DNA of 64,000 bases from Planoprotostelium fungivorum (Eukaryota > Evosea > Variosea > Cavosteliida > Cavosteliaceae): positions 186,001 through 250,000 of the forward strand of contig MDYQ01000016.1 of NCBI GenBank assembly GCA_003024175.1. The letters are read 5' to 3'. Below are positions 1 to 12,611 of this stretch, one piece after another (position 1 is the first letter of the stretch; the number at the start of each line of letters is the position of its first letter). A program made the translations under genes and the position numbers. The notes beneath the pieces are model-generated. The model did not search any database. It worked only from the letters and a program-made list of their open reading frames with translations, and had not been told where the DNA came from.

Positions 1-3000
1 GCTGTGAGACGACGGATAAAACGGAGATCTCGATTCGGTTGAATTCGTCGAGACAAGCCCAAGCCCCGGAACTGGCCAGACCCTTGAAGATCTTTCCAAG
101 TGAAACGTAATCTACGCTGCTCGAGCAATTGAACACGACGCACTGCTTCGCGATCGCCTTGGCGAGGTCCTGCGGACGTCAAAAATGTCTCTTTCAACTC
201 GACAAAGCCACCTTGACCGACTCTGTCTTTCCAGTACCGGCCGGGCCAGACGGTGCCGCTCCCATTCCAAAGTGTACCGCAGAGACCATCGTTCGGTAGC
301 TCCGATCGGTCAGGGGGGTTAAGACTAACCTCGACGTGTTTCCCAAGTACTCGTAACCGTAATCGAAGGCAGCGCCCAACATCTTCACGGTGCAGTGGTT
401 CTCCTCCCAGTAGTATCTCAGTTGACTCGTCCATTCGAATTGTGATGCATCGGTGACGTGGGAGGATATCATCTTGGATAAGAGGTCGCGGTTGTGTACG
501 CTGAGAACCAGTAGGGCCCCCACGGTGGCTCGTTGTAGAGGGTCGAGTTGACCGTTGACGAGGTTGGTCAGCTCGCCGAGTTCCTCTACGATCTTCTTTC
601 TATAGACTCTCATCTCTTGTATGTCTCCCTGCCTCAATATCTCCGTAACCGATTGCGTGAATAGTATCTGATTGGCCGCCAGCATGGCCTGAGCCGGCCA
701 GCCAAAGACCCACAGGTCGTACTTCATCTTGCCGTAAGACATGACGGCCCTGGATAAGATCTTACGCAGAGTTAATTTCATGGTATTCTGTAGATCCAAC
801 AGCCAGCGTTCTAATTCTTTTCCGATGACGACGACCTGTGAGAGTGAGCAAACGAAGAGGAAATGATGTTACCTCTTCGGTTAAGGGTACTTTCTCTCCT
901 TCGTTGGAAGACATCACCTTGATGTTCATCTGTTGGCTGAACTTGACCGATACCAGATTCTCAAAACACTTTCTCAAATGAGGTATGATGCAGGTGGGAT
1001 CTGATGACGTCATCGACATCGAAATCTCGTCGAAATCTCTCTCACCTTTCGATTGCGATAAGATGTTGAGTAAGTCATCGTTCGATAGAAAGTAGAGCCT
1101 GGGAAAAGCAGAACGTTTGACTTCGAGGTATTCGTTGAGACCTTTCAGGATGACATCGAGTAAACGATTGCAATCGGTCAATTGTCGTATCAGTTTGTCG
1201 TTTACAATGATCGCCAGTGCCTTTGGATTCGTATGGATGCTCTCCATGATCTTACACCAGACGGTATCCACGGCGGCGTACCTGTACGTACGTTACGGGT
1301 TTCATCGGAATGCGACGCTCACTTTCTACCCTCCACGGGAAGTTGACGGTTGATGTCTTCGGATGCAAAGATGGGACCGAGATAATACCATCTCTTCTGG
1401 CAGGTCAACCACTCTTCAATGGTATCTTGTAGTCGATGCAGTTGATCTTTCCATTGTCTCGCTCTTTGCTGTACGTCTCATCAGCGAACGAATGTAACAA
1501 AAAGAACGACAACAGAACAATGGATGGTGACAGACGAGAATAGTGAGACGAATCGAAGCATTGTAGATGGACCCACCATGAAAGTGATGATGTAAGGTGA
1601 CGTCAGCATCGTACTCAGCATGACCAACTGATCATCGATGATGGCAGACAGATCTTCCACCTTCGTCACGATGTACGTGCCGCTGTCTCTGTATGGCACC
1701 AACTCGAACGAGTAATTCCTCAGATCATTGTGCATCTTGTCTAACGCAGTCTCGAGCGTAAATTCGTTGATGGCAACATCGGTCGTCTTATTCACTTCCT
1801 CCACGTGATTCTCCAAGTGCAATTTGAGGACGAAATTCAGCGTAAATTCCGATTCCGTGGGCACTGTACACGTCATCATTCATCTACAACCCGCCACTCA
1901 CTCTTGAAATTGACATCCTTGGCGATCATCTCCCAATGTCTCGTTCGGATGCCGGGATGTCTTAATTTCGTGATCATGCTCATGACAATCTTAAACTCAT
2001 CGATTCGATTCTTCATCTGTGTGGCCACGTGGAAAGGTCCTTCCTTCTTGTTCTTGAACAATTTGATGGACCGAACGGCAACCCTTGAGCTGTCCGTGAG
2101 AAATTTAGACATGTGGTCGGCGTTGAGAGAGACGAAGGTGGAGGACAACCAGCGAGAGTGTGTCAATATCCAATCGGTGGCGGTGGACCACAGAGTGCAG
2201 ATGCTGTGAAGAGTGAGTCGGTGTGTGATGTGATGATGAAGCTCACGGTTCGAATTCTCGAATGAAATCGTCGATGATCTTGGCCGTGGAAGAGAGTTCA
2301 AAATCAAACAATTTCTCTTGTAAATTGTACAATTTGGCTAATTCTCTCGCGGCGAGGAGCTCTTGGTACAGAGCTTTGACTCCGTCACCCGTCTACAACG
2401 CGTCAGAACATGAAAAGTCGCGGAGAACTCACGTTGAGGGCGTTGTCCATGTCACGATACTTCTCGATCTCCAATACCTGTGACGTCATCATTCCCACGG
2501 ATTCTCCACGATCTCACCTCTTCGGACACCCTCTGCATGGTATCCTCCAGGCTCTTCTGATTCGATCTCAGCTCTCTGATCATCTTCAATCTCTCGATCT
2601 GGTTGATCTTCTCCACGTCAGAGATCTTGTTCTTGATGCGCTGAGGCCAGCCGTACAGCTCCCACAACTTTTCAAATTCTTCTGTCGTCACTTCGAAGAA
2701 AAACTCTTCCAAGATATTGTACTTTTTCTATGTAAAACGTGAGAAATAGAACGAATACGCGTGACCAATCGTCAAAATAAGAAAGAAAAAAAGATCTCTC
2801 ACCATGACTGTATCGATCTTCTGCTGCAGGGTGAACTGCTCGACTGCAATCTTCTGAACGAAATCGGACAGGCTCGATAGCTCCTGAGGCGTCTTCGGTA
2901 CTTGATTCAACTTGTCGGATATCTCCACGAAACGATCAAAGATGACGTTCAGCTCGTCGTACGCCTGCGTCCTGAAATTATCGAGGCAAGACCTCCTAAG

Positions 3001-5718
3001 ATCAGACATGATCTCGCACAGAGTCTGTTTCAGCCAACTGCAGTCGATGGCAAACATTCCAATGTTGAGTTGACTCTCTAGTCTCTCCTCGATGTAACCC
3101 TGATAACGAATGCTCTTCTCCATCTCCGATTTGAAACTCGACAGAGACAACTGAGAGGGATGAATGTGTGAATCGATGGACTGTGCACGTCTCACCTTCT
3201 TACCGTTGAAACTCGCCGTGTATTGTGCCTTGTCGATGACCAGCGTCTCTTCGTATGCAGATAAGATGTCTCGGTAGACTCTCAGCAGCTCGGCATTGTT
3301 GTCTACCGATTCGATCAATTCTTGTATCATGTGCACGATGTAAGGCTCTGTGGGTGATAGAACGTCCAATTTTGGGTCCATTTCGTGGCGAATAGATGAT
3401 ACCTGTCGTACACTCGTCAATCTGACGTAAGACATGTGACGACCCACCTCGAGGGAGGGAGTGTGTTGTAGATGATCGATGAGTTGCCTGACGATGCCAG
3501 GTATGATCTGTTGGAATTCTTCTAATCTGGGTGAATAGTCCAATTTTCCATCAGTGAAGACGATGGAAATCTTGAACATGGGACGCACGTTCGAATTAGA
3601 GATGGTAGACTGAAATCTCGTTTAGATTCCAGTGAAATTTCGAGGAAATCTCACCTGATGCCCGGCTGTACCCCTCCACTTCTTGCGGATGTTGATGTCT
3701 TTGACGACCTTGAGATATCGGATGAAGATATCACAGTAGGAGGTCAGTGACGAAACAGCTGAAGTTCGCAGGGCATCTCTCAGCATGCGATTCGACACGT
3801 TGATCAACTTTTCTGTTCGTACGATGAGTCATCGTCTACAACAGTGTAGATCACCGTATTTAACATTCTGTCCCGTCCTCTCAAGAGACTCCTCCTGATT
3901 GTTGTTGATGGCAGACATGATGATCGTTTCTAAATTTGGCTTCACGCTGCCACTTGTCATGACATCATCAGCAGACCGACTCACTCGTTGATCAAGTGTT
4001 GCATGCCAGTTATGATATCATGAGATTGTTTGTCTCGGTAACCATGGAGATCCAGATAGTCTCCGTCTCCTTCGGCTCTTTCCATATGTACATTTAAGAG
4101 GTGCATCTCTCCTACGTCTACAACGAGGCAATGAATGGAAGACATGGCCTTCCAAGTGTGGGGGTTGGCTGTACATTTGAGTGAGGTGAATACGGATGAA
4201 ATTTCACTCACTTCTGACGTAATGGGACTCGAGATCGTTCGCGATGTCTGAAAAGTTGTGTGGTGTCCCTCCCATCGAATACCTTTCAAAATAAATCTCT
4301 CGTCTCACGTCAAATTAAAAATTGTACCATTGCTTCTGGCCTGCGTTCATCTCTTCTTCGTATTTGTATTTCAGCTGATCGTCTAATTCTTGGACGAATG
4401 GAAACTTCTGATCATACTCGAGTTGTTTGGCGATCCTCTGATAATTGCTCTCCACCTGATTACGTCATCACACGTCGTCACGTCATCGGTTTACCTCTTC
4501 GATCAGTTGTAGATGTAATTTTCCTTGAAGTTTCGAGGCCTTGCTGTTCCTCTGGTTGATTCGATTCAAAAACTGAGGCAGGTGCGATTGCAGCGTCGGA
4601 AGCCTAACACAATCGTACGTCTCCATACGTACTCTACGTCTCTACATGGCGTCAGTCACGTGACCTACGACGTCGCATGAGACATCACCAGTTGTGCTTC
4701 AGAGTAGAGACGGTTGTTCGTGGCTGTCTGGATGCGATTTTGAAAGAGTGTAATGTCTTCTTCTTGGAAACGAATGTTCAGGCGAGATACATATTTCTTC
4801 TTCTTATTCGAGTCCCACTCGATGAGAAACTTCTGCTGTTTCTCATCGAAAGCGATGGCGATGCACTTTCTCCAATCAGATTGACCGTTGTTACTGTACC
4901 ACCTGGTGTAGCCAGGTACTTTGTTATCGTATTTCTTTCTTTCCATCAGATGATTGAAGATATGCACGTGTGTGGATGATCACCTGCAACCATTCTTGAG
5001 GTGTCAGCTTCTCGAAGGAAGCATCGTCGAATATTTCGAGCGGAAAGAAATTGGGCTGGTTGGAATCTGCATCGGTGCCCTCATTTTGAAATAAGACGTT
5101 GGAATTGTAAGGCAACTTCGGGCTCCCCCTGTGCGTTGGTTCTGGTGAATTCTCTGCAGACGGAGGCGGGAGGCTAATGATATCAGTGATGACAATCGAA
5201 GAAGGTGAAGCAATCACGTGAATGATGAGAGAGATTGTGAGAGTTTCCTCTTGGGAGACGCAGGTCGTGTTGCATGTTTGACTTGATCGAGGAGGATCTT
5301 GGGGTTTCTCTCTCCCCAATTAACTCCCGATTTGTCAGCAGATACTCTCAATGATTCTTTCGCATGAACCGTCTGCGGTCGGCTGGCCAAAATCTGATGT
5401 GAGATGTGATTTAAAATAAGAATGCAAACAACCATACCTTAGGCATCGTAGACGTGAAGGGTGCAGATATCGTCTCAGACGCTGATCGTTGTTTTATCTT
5501 GAATAACGATGTACTGGGTCGAGTGATAGATCTCTGTGTCTGAGTACCATTCTCTTCTCTAGTCTTCTTGAACTGCTGTTCATCTCGCAGGACATCTTCA
5601 TGATCGAGGAATCGTGTGTGTGCCTCAATGCTTCTCCGTTGCTGTGAATCCTAGCACCGATATCAGAGGTCTTCCGCTATCTATCTCTTCTCACCAGCTG
5701 GTCCTCAGACCACTCCAT
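1..5718 (-). CDS. Axonemal-type dynein heavy chain (single-headed inner-arm class, DNAH1-like), 3' part outside window
   Basis: This is the microtubule motor heavy chain of a flagellar inner dynein arm. The window holds the N-terminal tail, the linker and the start of AAA1, and the gene runs off the left edge. The N-terminal region has the block [20 protein letters not shown], then a [17 protein letters not shown] block, both of the kind found in DNAH1/3/6/7/12 chains. AAA1 has [14 protein letters not shown], the P-loop [10 protein letters not shown] (about position 200), then CVVFNC and ACLDEFNR (Walker B), spliced to positions 30-180. GAAP before the P-loop and CVVFNC after it are axonemal; cytoplasmic chains have other residues there. 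The start ATG at 5718 begins MEWSEDQL and is followed by a 53-nt intron. More than ten short introns can be placed, one only 38 nt (1864-1901). Subfamily assignment is moderate; axonemal dynein is firm. Confidence 0.9.
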
Positions 5719-6130
5719 CGTATATACAGCTCACAGCCGAGCTTTGGTAGCACCACCCGAAGGCCAAAAATAGTTATGTCTCGCCCTCTCAAACGACACG
5801 CTTCCATTGATCAGGAACGAACAACAACACACTTAGTCTTCCATCGTCTAAATCTTTGTGCTCTATGCGCCCACATTGACGATACACGAGTCTCAACTCG
5901 AATGTCATCATTGAATGTCATCACTACCTTCTCAATACATCTACGTATTGTTGCTCATGTTCACGTTATAGAGTATGTCACGTATTTTAGAAGTTTCAGA
6001 TGTTAGAAGTCTGTAGATTCTGGTTTCAGAAGGTGTTCTCGTTGTGCGCTTCGCGGAAATTGGTTTTATTCTTTTCTAGGATTTGGAAAACTAAACCCGA
6101 CGGGGAACTCTGAAAGAACACATCCGCCGC
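5719..6130. promoter_or_regulatory. Divergent intergenic region, dynein / CDGSH-cytochrome b5
   Basis: This 412-bp stretch separates two divergent start codons. TATATA lies only 3 nt upstream of the dynein ATG (5721-5726), too close for a classical TATA box, so the dynein leader may be very short or the true start may lie elsewhere. No convincing coding exon was seen; the plus-strand open frame running through it is antisense to dynein exon 2 at its left end. Confidence 0.4.
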
Positions 6131-7075
6131 ATGCAGACACAACAGGCAGAGACAAATCTCAATACAAGTAGAACAATCAAGAAATCAAAGAAGATGCATC
6201 CACAACCAAGACAGATGCAGGTCGATATAGAGGACATCATACAGCGGTCAGAGGGGATACACAACATATGTACATGCAAGCAATCTTCCTCTTACCCAAA
6301 ATGCGACGGCTCCCACGAAGTTTTCAATCGGGAGACGAAATCGAGTCTGCGGCCATTGGTGGTCAAGATCTCGAGAGCTACTGCTTCAACGGAGACGGAA
6401 ACACAAACAGAGAACAGTCAACAGGCGACCACGCTTTCATCTGCCTCTCCCAAATCCAATGTACAATATGTAGATGGCTCCACACAGACAGAAGAGGAAG
6501 AGACAACAACGATATCGGAGACGGTCAGAAAAGACATGTCATTGGTCAGTGGGAACCACAAATCTCGACGGAAGATCGTGGCGGTCGATCCCAAAGCGAT
6601 CACAGCCGAGTGGACGTTAGAGCAGGTTGGTTCATTTCCATCCAGTTAACATTTGTAATCGATCACAAATGAAAACATGTTTTCCCCGAATTCCCATTTC
6701 ATCCACTGATCGAGCTGTAGATCGCCACTCACAACACGGAGGATGATTGTTGGTTGATCGTCAACAATGGAGTCTATGACATCACGGCCTACTTCGATTA
6801 CCACCCAGGAGGAAAAAAGGCACTCGTCAAATTTGGCGGGAGAGATGCCTCGGAAAACGTTCAGGTGAGCTTCTTGTCTCACGATCCCTTGTCTCATGAC
6901 ACATCATTACCCATTACCGTTTTATCCACTTCCATTCTTTCCTCCTCTTCACATCATCTCGCATGCTGATCGTAGACTGCAGTTCCATTCAGATAAGATG
7001 TTATTCCTTCTGAACAAGTACTTTTACGTTGGAAGAGTTCAAGGGACAAAGGACAACGCATGTGTCATACTGTAG
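6131..7075 (+). CDS. CDGSH iron-sulfur domain / cytochrome b5 fusion protein
   Basis: Three exons are readable: 6131-6625, 6721-6864 and 6983-7075, all joining in frame. Residues about 45-75 contain CTCKQSSSYPKCDGSH, the three-Cys-one-His 2Fe-2S ligand motif of the mitoNEET/CISD class, followed by ETKSSLRPLVVKI, which aligns with the strand after the motif in CISD proteins. A Ser/Thr/Glu-rich linker of about 80 residues follows. Exons 2-3 encode a cytochrome b5 heme domain: THNTEDDCWLIVNNGVYDI, then YHPGGKKALVKFGGRDAS. The first axial His is in HPGG, and the second is supplied by FHSD in exon 3. The stop (TAG, 7073-7075) comes about 20 residues later, and no membrane anchor is visible. An electron-transfer role is inferred from family knowledge. 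An alternative start is Met22. Confidence 0.85.
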
Positions 7076-7293
7076 AGAGGAGATGAAGACACAATCTCAA
7101 TTTTGGCAGTGAAACGTGCCGCGCTTGCATCATCGAGGAGAGGGAGAATAAATCGATCTGTGTTGGACACAACTTTTCATGATTGCTTCTGAAGATGATG
7201 ACGACAAAAGTAGAAAGACAGAAGAGATATCAGCCACAAGGACGCTCTCAATGTACACTCTGATGTCATACAATTTGAAGTAGAGGTCGTACA

Positions 7294-8064
7294 CTATGAT
7301 TTATATGTCTTCACGACTGTTTGAATGACGCTCCTGCACATCGGACACTGACCCATGTTCGAAGAGCACTGGTGGCATACGCAGATGTGGCCGCAGGGTA
7401 TGAGGACGGTGTCCATCGGTCTCTCCAGGCAGACTTTACATTCATCGACTCTCATCGGCTCCACCGCGATCTCCTCCTTCACCTCCTCCTTTCTCTTCTC
7501 CAATTCTTTCATGATTTGGCTTCGATTGGGATCTTGATCGGACGTCCGGAGTGAGAATATGACGTCTAAGACATCAGCTCGCTTGTAGCCAACTGACGTG
7601 AACTCTTCTACCAGTCGACTATCTACGTTATTCTTCCTCTGCTGCCAAACATTCGGTCCATTTTGTCCATCATCTTCAGCGACATTGCCAGAGGCAAAAT
7701 CTTCGTAGACCTTCTTCAGATCTCTCTTCCTCGCGTAATCTGCTGGCGTCTTCCCGTTGAAGTTTGTGATCTTGGGATCTGCACCTTCGTCTAGCAGTAT
7801 CTCGATGATGTTCTTGTGTCCATTGAGTGTGGCGAGGTGCAACGGTGTCTCTCCCGAAGCCGCTTGAGCATTCTTGTTGGCTCCATTTTCGAGCAGAAAC
7901 ATTACGACGTCTAATCTACCTTCTAGAGCAGCTATATGTAGAGCCGAACGATTGAGAGGACCAAGAGAGTCTATCCGTCCTCCACGATTGTATACCTTTT
8001 GGAGCTTCTGAATGTCGCCCTCACGAGCCGCAGTCAATAGTTCAGAGTCTAATGTAGCCGACAT
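7294..8064 (-). CDS. Ankyrin-repeat RING-finger E3 ubiquitin ligase
   Basis: This is a single-exon gene of 256 residues starting at an ATG at 8064. Residues about 5-125 hold three to four ankyrin repeats (for example ALHIAALEGRLDVVMFLLEN and PLHLATLNGHKNIIEILLDE). A charged linker follows. The C-terminal 45 residues are a RING finger, CKVC...PCGHICVCHQC...CPMC, with the C3HC4 spacing typical of XIAP/MGRN-type E3 ligases. The RING at the extreme C-terminus predicts ubiquitin transfer to a substrate bound by the ankyrin repeats; the substrate is unknown. Its start lies 125 bp from the stop of the next minus-strand gene, so the intervening space must carry both a terminator and a promoter. Confidence 0.9.
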   Translation of the reverse strand: MSATLDSELLTAAREGDIQKLQKVYNRGGRIDSLGPLNRSALHIAALEGRLDVVMFLLENGANKNAQAASGETPLHLATLNGHKNIIEILLDEGADPKITNFNGKTPADYARKRDLKKVYEDFASGNVAEDDGQNGPNVWQQRKNNVDSRLVEEFTSVGYKRADVLDVIFSLRTSDQDPNRSQIMKELEKRKEEVKEEIAVEPMRVDECKVCLERPMDTVLIPCGHICVCHQCSSNMGQCPMCRSVIQTVVKTYKS

Positions 8065-8189
8065 CTGTTGTCTTGTCTCGTGATCGGTGTGTGATGTGGT
8101 TTGGTGTTCAATTCTGGGTGATCCATTCCAAGAAACCGTTCAGCGAAACAACACACATGCATCATCTCAGAAATGATATGAGCAACGTT

Positions 8190-10449
8190 TATTGGTACTT
8201 TCTGTAAAACTCCTCGTTGAACGTCTTGATACGGTCTAATGCCACCTGCCGTTCCATCAATCACCGTCTCATCCATCTTCCCCCCACCTTCACACGATCT
8301 TCGGTCGGCATGAGAGTCAGACGGATGTGATACGTTCCTTCCTTCTGTCCAAAGATGTTGCCCGAGCTAACACAGACACCAGTCGCATCGAGCAGCTGCG
8401 ATGCGTAGAACGTGTCGGGCGACAGACCTGCCTCCTTTGCCGACTGTAACGCCTTCTCGCTAAAGTGAATCTGTGGGAAAGCAAAGAGGGAACCCTGTTA
8501 GGGGTCAGAGGGTGGTGGAGAGGAGGTGGGGAGAAGGGTGGTGAGGGAGGAGCGGATGTGTCACCTTGATCTCGGCGCAGGATGTACCGTTCATCGAGTT
8601 GAAGGAGTCTTCGATGGCTTTGGCTTTCCTGCGGAGCTGACCCATGATGGCTTCACTCTCTTCGTGGAAGAGGGGATAAGAGGCTTGTCCTTCGGTGGGG
8701 GGGTCGCAGGCTAAGTCGAGCTGGTGTGACGTCAGATGAGGTCATCGTGAGAGATGGAAGACGATGATGTGATCGGAGGTGATCGTGAGGTGATCGATCA
8801 CGGCGGTGATCAACTCTGATGACACATGTGACGATCGCAGATGATGAAATGATGATGATGATGGATCTCACGATGATCTGTCCGGTGGTGTTGGGTGACA
8901 ATCTGACCGACACCAACTTGACAGCCTCCTTCACCGTGTTACCATCCACATTGTAGAACTCGATGTAACCTCCTCTCACTCCACATCTGAAATTCATTCA
9001 GCGAATGGAAACCGTTCACCGAATGGCTTCTCACTCTGCAGAGAAACCTTTGGATGTAGATTGAAAAGACAACATCTCCACTTGGATGTCTTCTTCTTTG
9101 CTGATCTTGCGAAGGGAAACGAATGGTGCCTTGATGTCGTACGCGTTGACTTGGTACACCTGCGACGGTTCACTCGTCTACAACGGTGTAGATGGTCACA
9201 CCTCGTCGGCCATGACAACAATGTTCTTCTCTTTGGCAAACTTGAGCAACTGGAATGTGTCATCTACACCGTTGTAGATGGACGAAATGCACCTGAACCA
9301 AGGTCTCACGGCTCAACACATTTCCCGCCGGATTTCCTGGATTGTTGATGACGATGGCGCGAATCTTCTGGCCCTTCGACTCAGCTTGTTCGTACACCCT
9401 CTTCAACTCATCAACCTGTTCATTTCTATTTTAAGAACTACGACCCACATCATCATCATCACCTGAGGGTTAAATTGGTGCTTGTCTTCCAAGAAATAGT
9501 GCTGGGGAATACCTCCTATCTCACGAATGACAGCTGTGAGGCGTTCAGGATAAAAATAGAAGAGGCGGGTTGTAGATTCACCCGAGTAGAGGGGGTAACC
9601 GGGGGCGGGGATGAGAATGGTGTCTCTTTCGTCACGGATGAGAAGTTCGAAGCCGATCTGATGAGATCATTAGGATGGAGATCATCAGGATGGAGATCAT
9701 CAGGATGGAGATCATCAGGATGGAGATCGTCAGGATGGAGGTGTCACAATGATGGATAATATCATTATGATGGAGGAGGTGTGAAGATGATAGACACACC
9801 TTGAGGGCATCGTAACTTCCATCGGTGAGGATGATATTGTTAGCGTCACTGGGTGGATGTCATTTCCATCGTGGACCATGTGACACGATGATGTTCACCT
9901 AGCGAAGCCGTCCCTCTTCTCGATGAACTTGGCACACGTTTGACGGACGTGAAGTAAACCTTGTGCACCAGAGTACGCACCTGATTATGTGAGACAGACA
10001 TTCGATTCAGAAGATGGATCATGGTAAAATCCTCACCGAGACCAGCAGAGGCCTTGTGTAGAACTCTCGCCCTCTGAACTGCGTCTTCTGGGATGCCGGC
10101 TGGTGGATTATCCATCAGAGGTGGGTAGGCGATCATGGCTAAGACTTGGCGATAGAAGGAGATCGGCTTCTGTCCCGCGACGTGTGCATCGCCTGTCATC
10201 CGTTAAGAGGTGGTGACGGATGATATACTCGACGTACCAACATTGAAGAAGACAAGATCGGGAAACTTGAGCTCTGAAGTCTTGGGATCCTTATCTTCGA
10301 ACAATTTCTTGTAAGAGAGAGCTCTGTCTACCACCTGGAAGTCTGAGAGGGGCGCAGATGTGGATCGATGACGTCACCTCGTCTTTGAGTCGAAATTCGA
10401 CCTTTCGAACGTTGGGTCTGATGTTTGACACGTCTAATTGTTTCGTCAT
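8190..10449 (-). CDS. GPT: Alanine aminotransferase (glutamate-pyruvate transaminase)
   Basis: This is a PLP enzyme that interconverts alanine + 2-oxoglutarate and pyruvate + glutamate. Many small exons assemble along the whole family: VRKVEF, then GDAHVAGQKPISFYRQVLAM, GAYSGAQG, FIEKRDG, NIILTDGSYDAL, LIPAPGYPLYS, INNPGNPAGNVLSRETL, SFQSTSKGFSAECGVRGGY (the PLP lysine is in STSKG), and SGNIFGQKEGTYHIRLT, ending FNEEFYRKYQ. The start is taken as the ATG at 10449 (MTKQLDVSN). The frame upstream stays open for about 30 Arg-containing residues resembling a mitochondrial presequence but lacks an ATG, so an additional 5' exon encoding a mitochondrial form is possible. One intron contains a 15-bp tandem repeat, and two carry the TCTACAACG motif. 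Confidence 0.92.
9664..9741. repeat. 15-bp intronic tandem repeat (about five copies)
   Basis: The unit AGGATGGAGATCATC is repeated about five times with single-base differences inside an alanine aminotransferase intron. It leaves the coding frame untouched. Confidence 0.9.
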
Positions 10450-10823
10450 TTTGATGGTTGATGCTGCTCTGAGATTTCTGTGCAGATAGATTGGACGTGC
10501 TGGGTAGAGATTCAGCAACTCATCTAGGATGTCAAGATATCACCTGCTCTGTTGAGACAGAGAAGAGATGTGGTGTGATGAAGCTTCAGTTCGACGTTTT
10601 TTGTTCAAAGAAACATGCAAATTCCCGCCTGTCATTTATTCTAATTTACACAGATTTTCCTCACGTGACCCGCCTACTCCCTCATCTCTCTACCTTGATT
10701 GTGCATATAGACCGTCTTAATACCATCTGAGGTATCACTGCGAGATATCATGTACATGAAGTTCGAGTGAAATATTGCGTCCCAAATGTCACGAATGATC
10801 TACAAACCACACCATCGAAGACG
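10450..10823. promoter_or_regulatory. Divergent intergenic region, aminotransferase / 2-hydroxy-acid oxidase
   Basis: 374 bp lie between two divergent ATGs. A short 5' exon of the aminotransferase could be hidden near 10519-10560, where a CAG|GT junction occurs on the minus strand. Nothing else could be recognised. Confidence 0.3.
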
Positions 10824-12258
10824 ATGGCGAGCCGAGGCAGAGATGAAGACAAGAAGAGGCTGTCTGAGATCCTTTCGATTCAAGATCTGAGATCAGTGTC
10901 TCACTCTAAGATGGATCAGATGGCGAGAGAGTATTACGATGGGGGTGCAGGCGATGGTGTGACCCTGAAAGACAATGAGGCCGCATACGATCGATTCATC
11001 ATCCGACCTCGGTACCTGCGTGACGTATCCCAATGTGATCCATCTACCTCCCTCTTAGACCATCCCCTCACAATGCCCCTGGGAATCGCCGCTGCCGCCA
11101 TGATGAAGTTGGCCCATCCCGATGGGGAATCAGCTGTCGCCAGAGCTGCAGCCGATTTCGGCTCGGTCGTTTGTCTCAGCACATTCAGCACGACTTCTTT
11201 AGAGGATGTTCACAAAGCGGCTACGACCACTACATCGATGAGTGGAAAGAGGCCATGTTTCCTGCAGTTGTACATCTTTCAGAACCGAGAAACGACCATC
11301 AAGATGTTGAATCGAGCCATGAAGGCAGGTTATGATGCCATCGCATTGACCATCGATTCGCCTTACATCGGTCGAAGATACAATGAGGTGAATGAAATGG
11401 AACGCATTACAGTGTTGATGTCAAGTCTTTAGGTACGAAATCATTTCAAACTACCATCTCACTTGAAATTGGGTAACTTTGAAGAAAACAGTGGTGTGAA
11501 GGTGTGTTCATCTTTCATGTCCATCGACTCAAGACGACAGGTAGGAGGGGAGAATTTGATGGAAGACATTGAATCAAAGAGTCGCAAGCAGGTGGGTCTT
11601 CTGATTTTCACATCACCCACGAACGAAAGGTGACATCAGATGATCGAGTGAGGAAGCCCGATCGCTACGACCCCTCATTAGAATGGGATAAAGACATCCA
11701 GTGGTTGAGGTATATCATTCCTCACCAATCTTTCTAATCTTCCAGGTCTGTCTGTGGTAACATGCAGATCTGGTTGAAAGGTATCCTCACGGCCGAAGAT
11801 GCAGAGCTGGCGCTGCATCACGGTGTAGACGGCATCATCGTGTCGAACCATGGAGGTAGACAATTAGATCACGTCCCCTCTACTCTCGAAGCCCTCCCCG
11901 AGGTATCACATCCATATCCGATTCTAATGAACATTTAATTCATTTTAACGTTTCTTTAAAATTATGGCAGGTTGTAGATGTCATCAGAGGCAGAATTCCA
12001 GTTCACGTGGACGGAGGCATCCGAAGGGGCTCAGATGTCTTCAAGGCGATCTGTCTAGGTGCTGATCTGTGTTGGGTCGGTAGACCCATACTGTGGGGAT
12101 TGGCCGTGGCAGGTCAGGATGGCGTTAGGAGGGCATTAGACATCCTCTTGGAAGAGTTTGAGCTGACGATGAAATTGGCTGGGTGCACCCACGTCAAGCA
12201 GTTGAGCCGGAGGATGTTGGCGAAGAGAGATGCGATGGGATACCAATCGAGATTGTGA
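10824..12258 (+). CDS. HAO1: Peroxisomal FMN-dependent (S)-2-hydroxy-acid oxidase (glycolate oxidase family)
   Basis: The enzyme oxidises glycolate or other 2-hydroxy acids with FMN and makes H2O2. Recognisable blocks run in order: [129 protein letters not shown] (catalytic His in SNHGGRQ), [20 protein letters not shown] and [10 protein letters not shown]. The introns are short; one acceptor sits in TGGCAG|GTTGTAGATG, so the dispersed motif of this window straddles a 3' splice site. The protein ends in SRL, a variant peroxisomal targeting signal 1, which fits the family's location. The start ATG at 10824 gives MASRGRDED. Substrate chain length cannot be told. Confidence 0.93.
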
Positions 12259-12611
12259 ACAAGATAAAGAGAGGTTTGAGTGTGCCAAACTTCTTATTTT
12301 TCGGGCGGGCTCCATTCAATTCTTCTTGTCATATCTCTTGTCGTGGTGCTCCATCGTGTCAACCAATCGATGGTGAATGTTTAAAGTGGACTTCAACATC
12401 TCCTGCCTACAGAAGATGACCTTAGATACCGACGATGATGACGGCATTCTTTTCTTACTTAATATCATTTCTGTATTGTCGATACAGACTGTGATATGTC
12501 TTTCTAATTGGTCACCAGTGAGCCAGTTCATCAGGCTCATGAATAAATGGGAAATGGCAGTGCTTTACAACGAAAAATGATCGCGGTCCATTTAATAACC
12601 GTTGGGACAAG
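12259..12611. other. Intergenic, no gene seen
   Basis: 353 bp between two tandem plus-strand genes. Short open frames occur on both strands, but none has coding-like composition or splice context. Confidence 0.5.

Noticed and set aside
5614-6006. 130-codon plus-strand frame
   Set aside because: It overlaps dynein exon 2 antisense and continues into a non-coding divergent gap with no domain.
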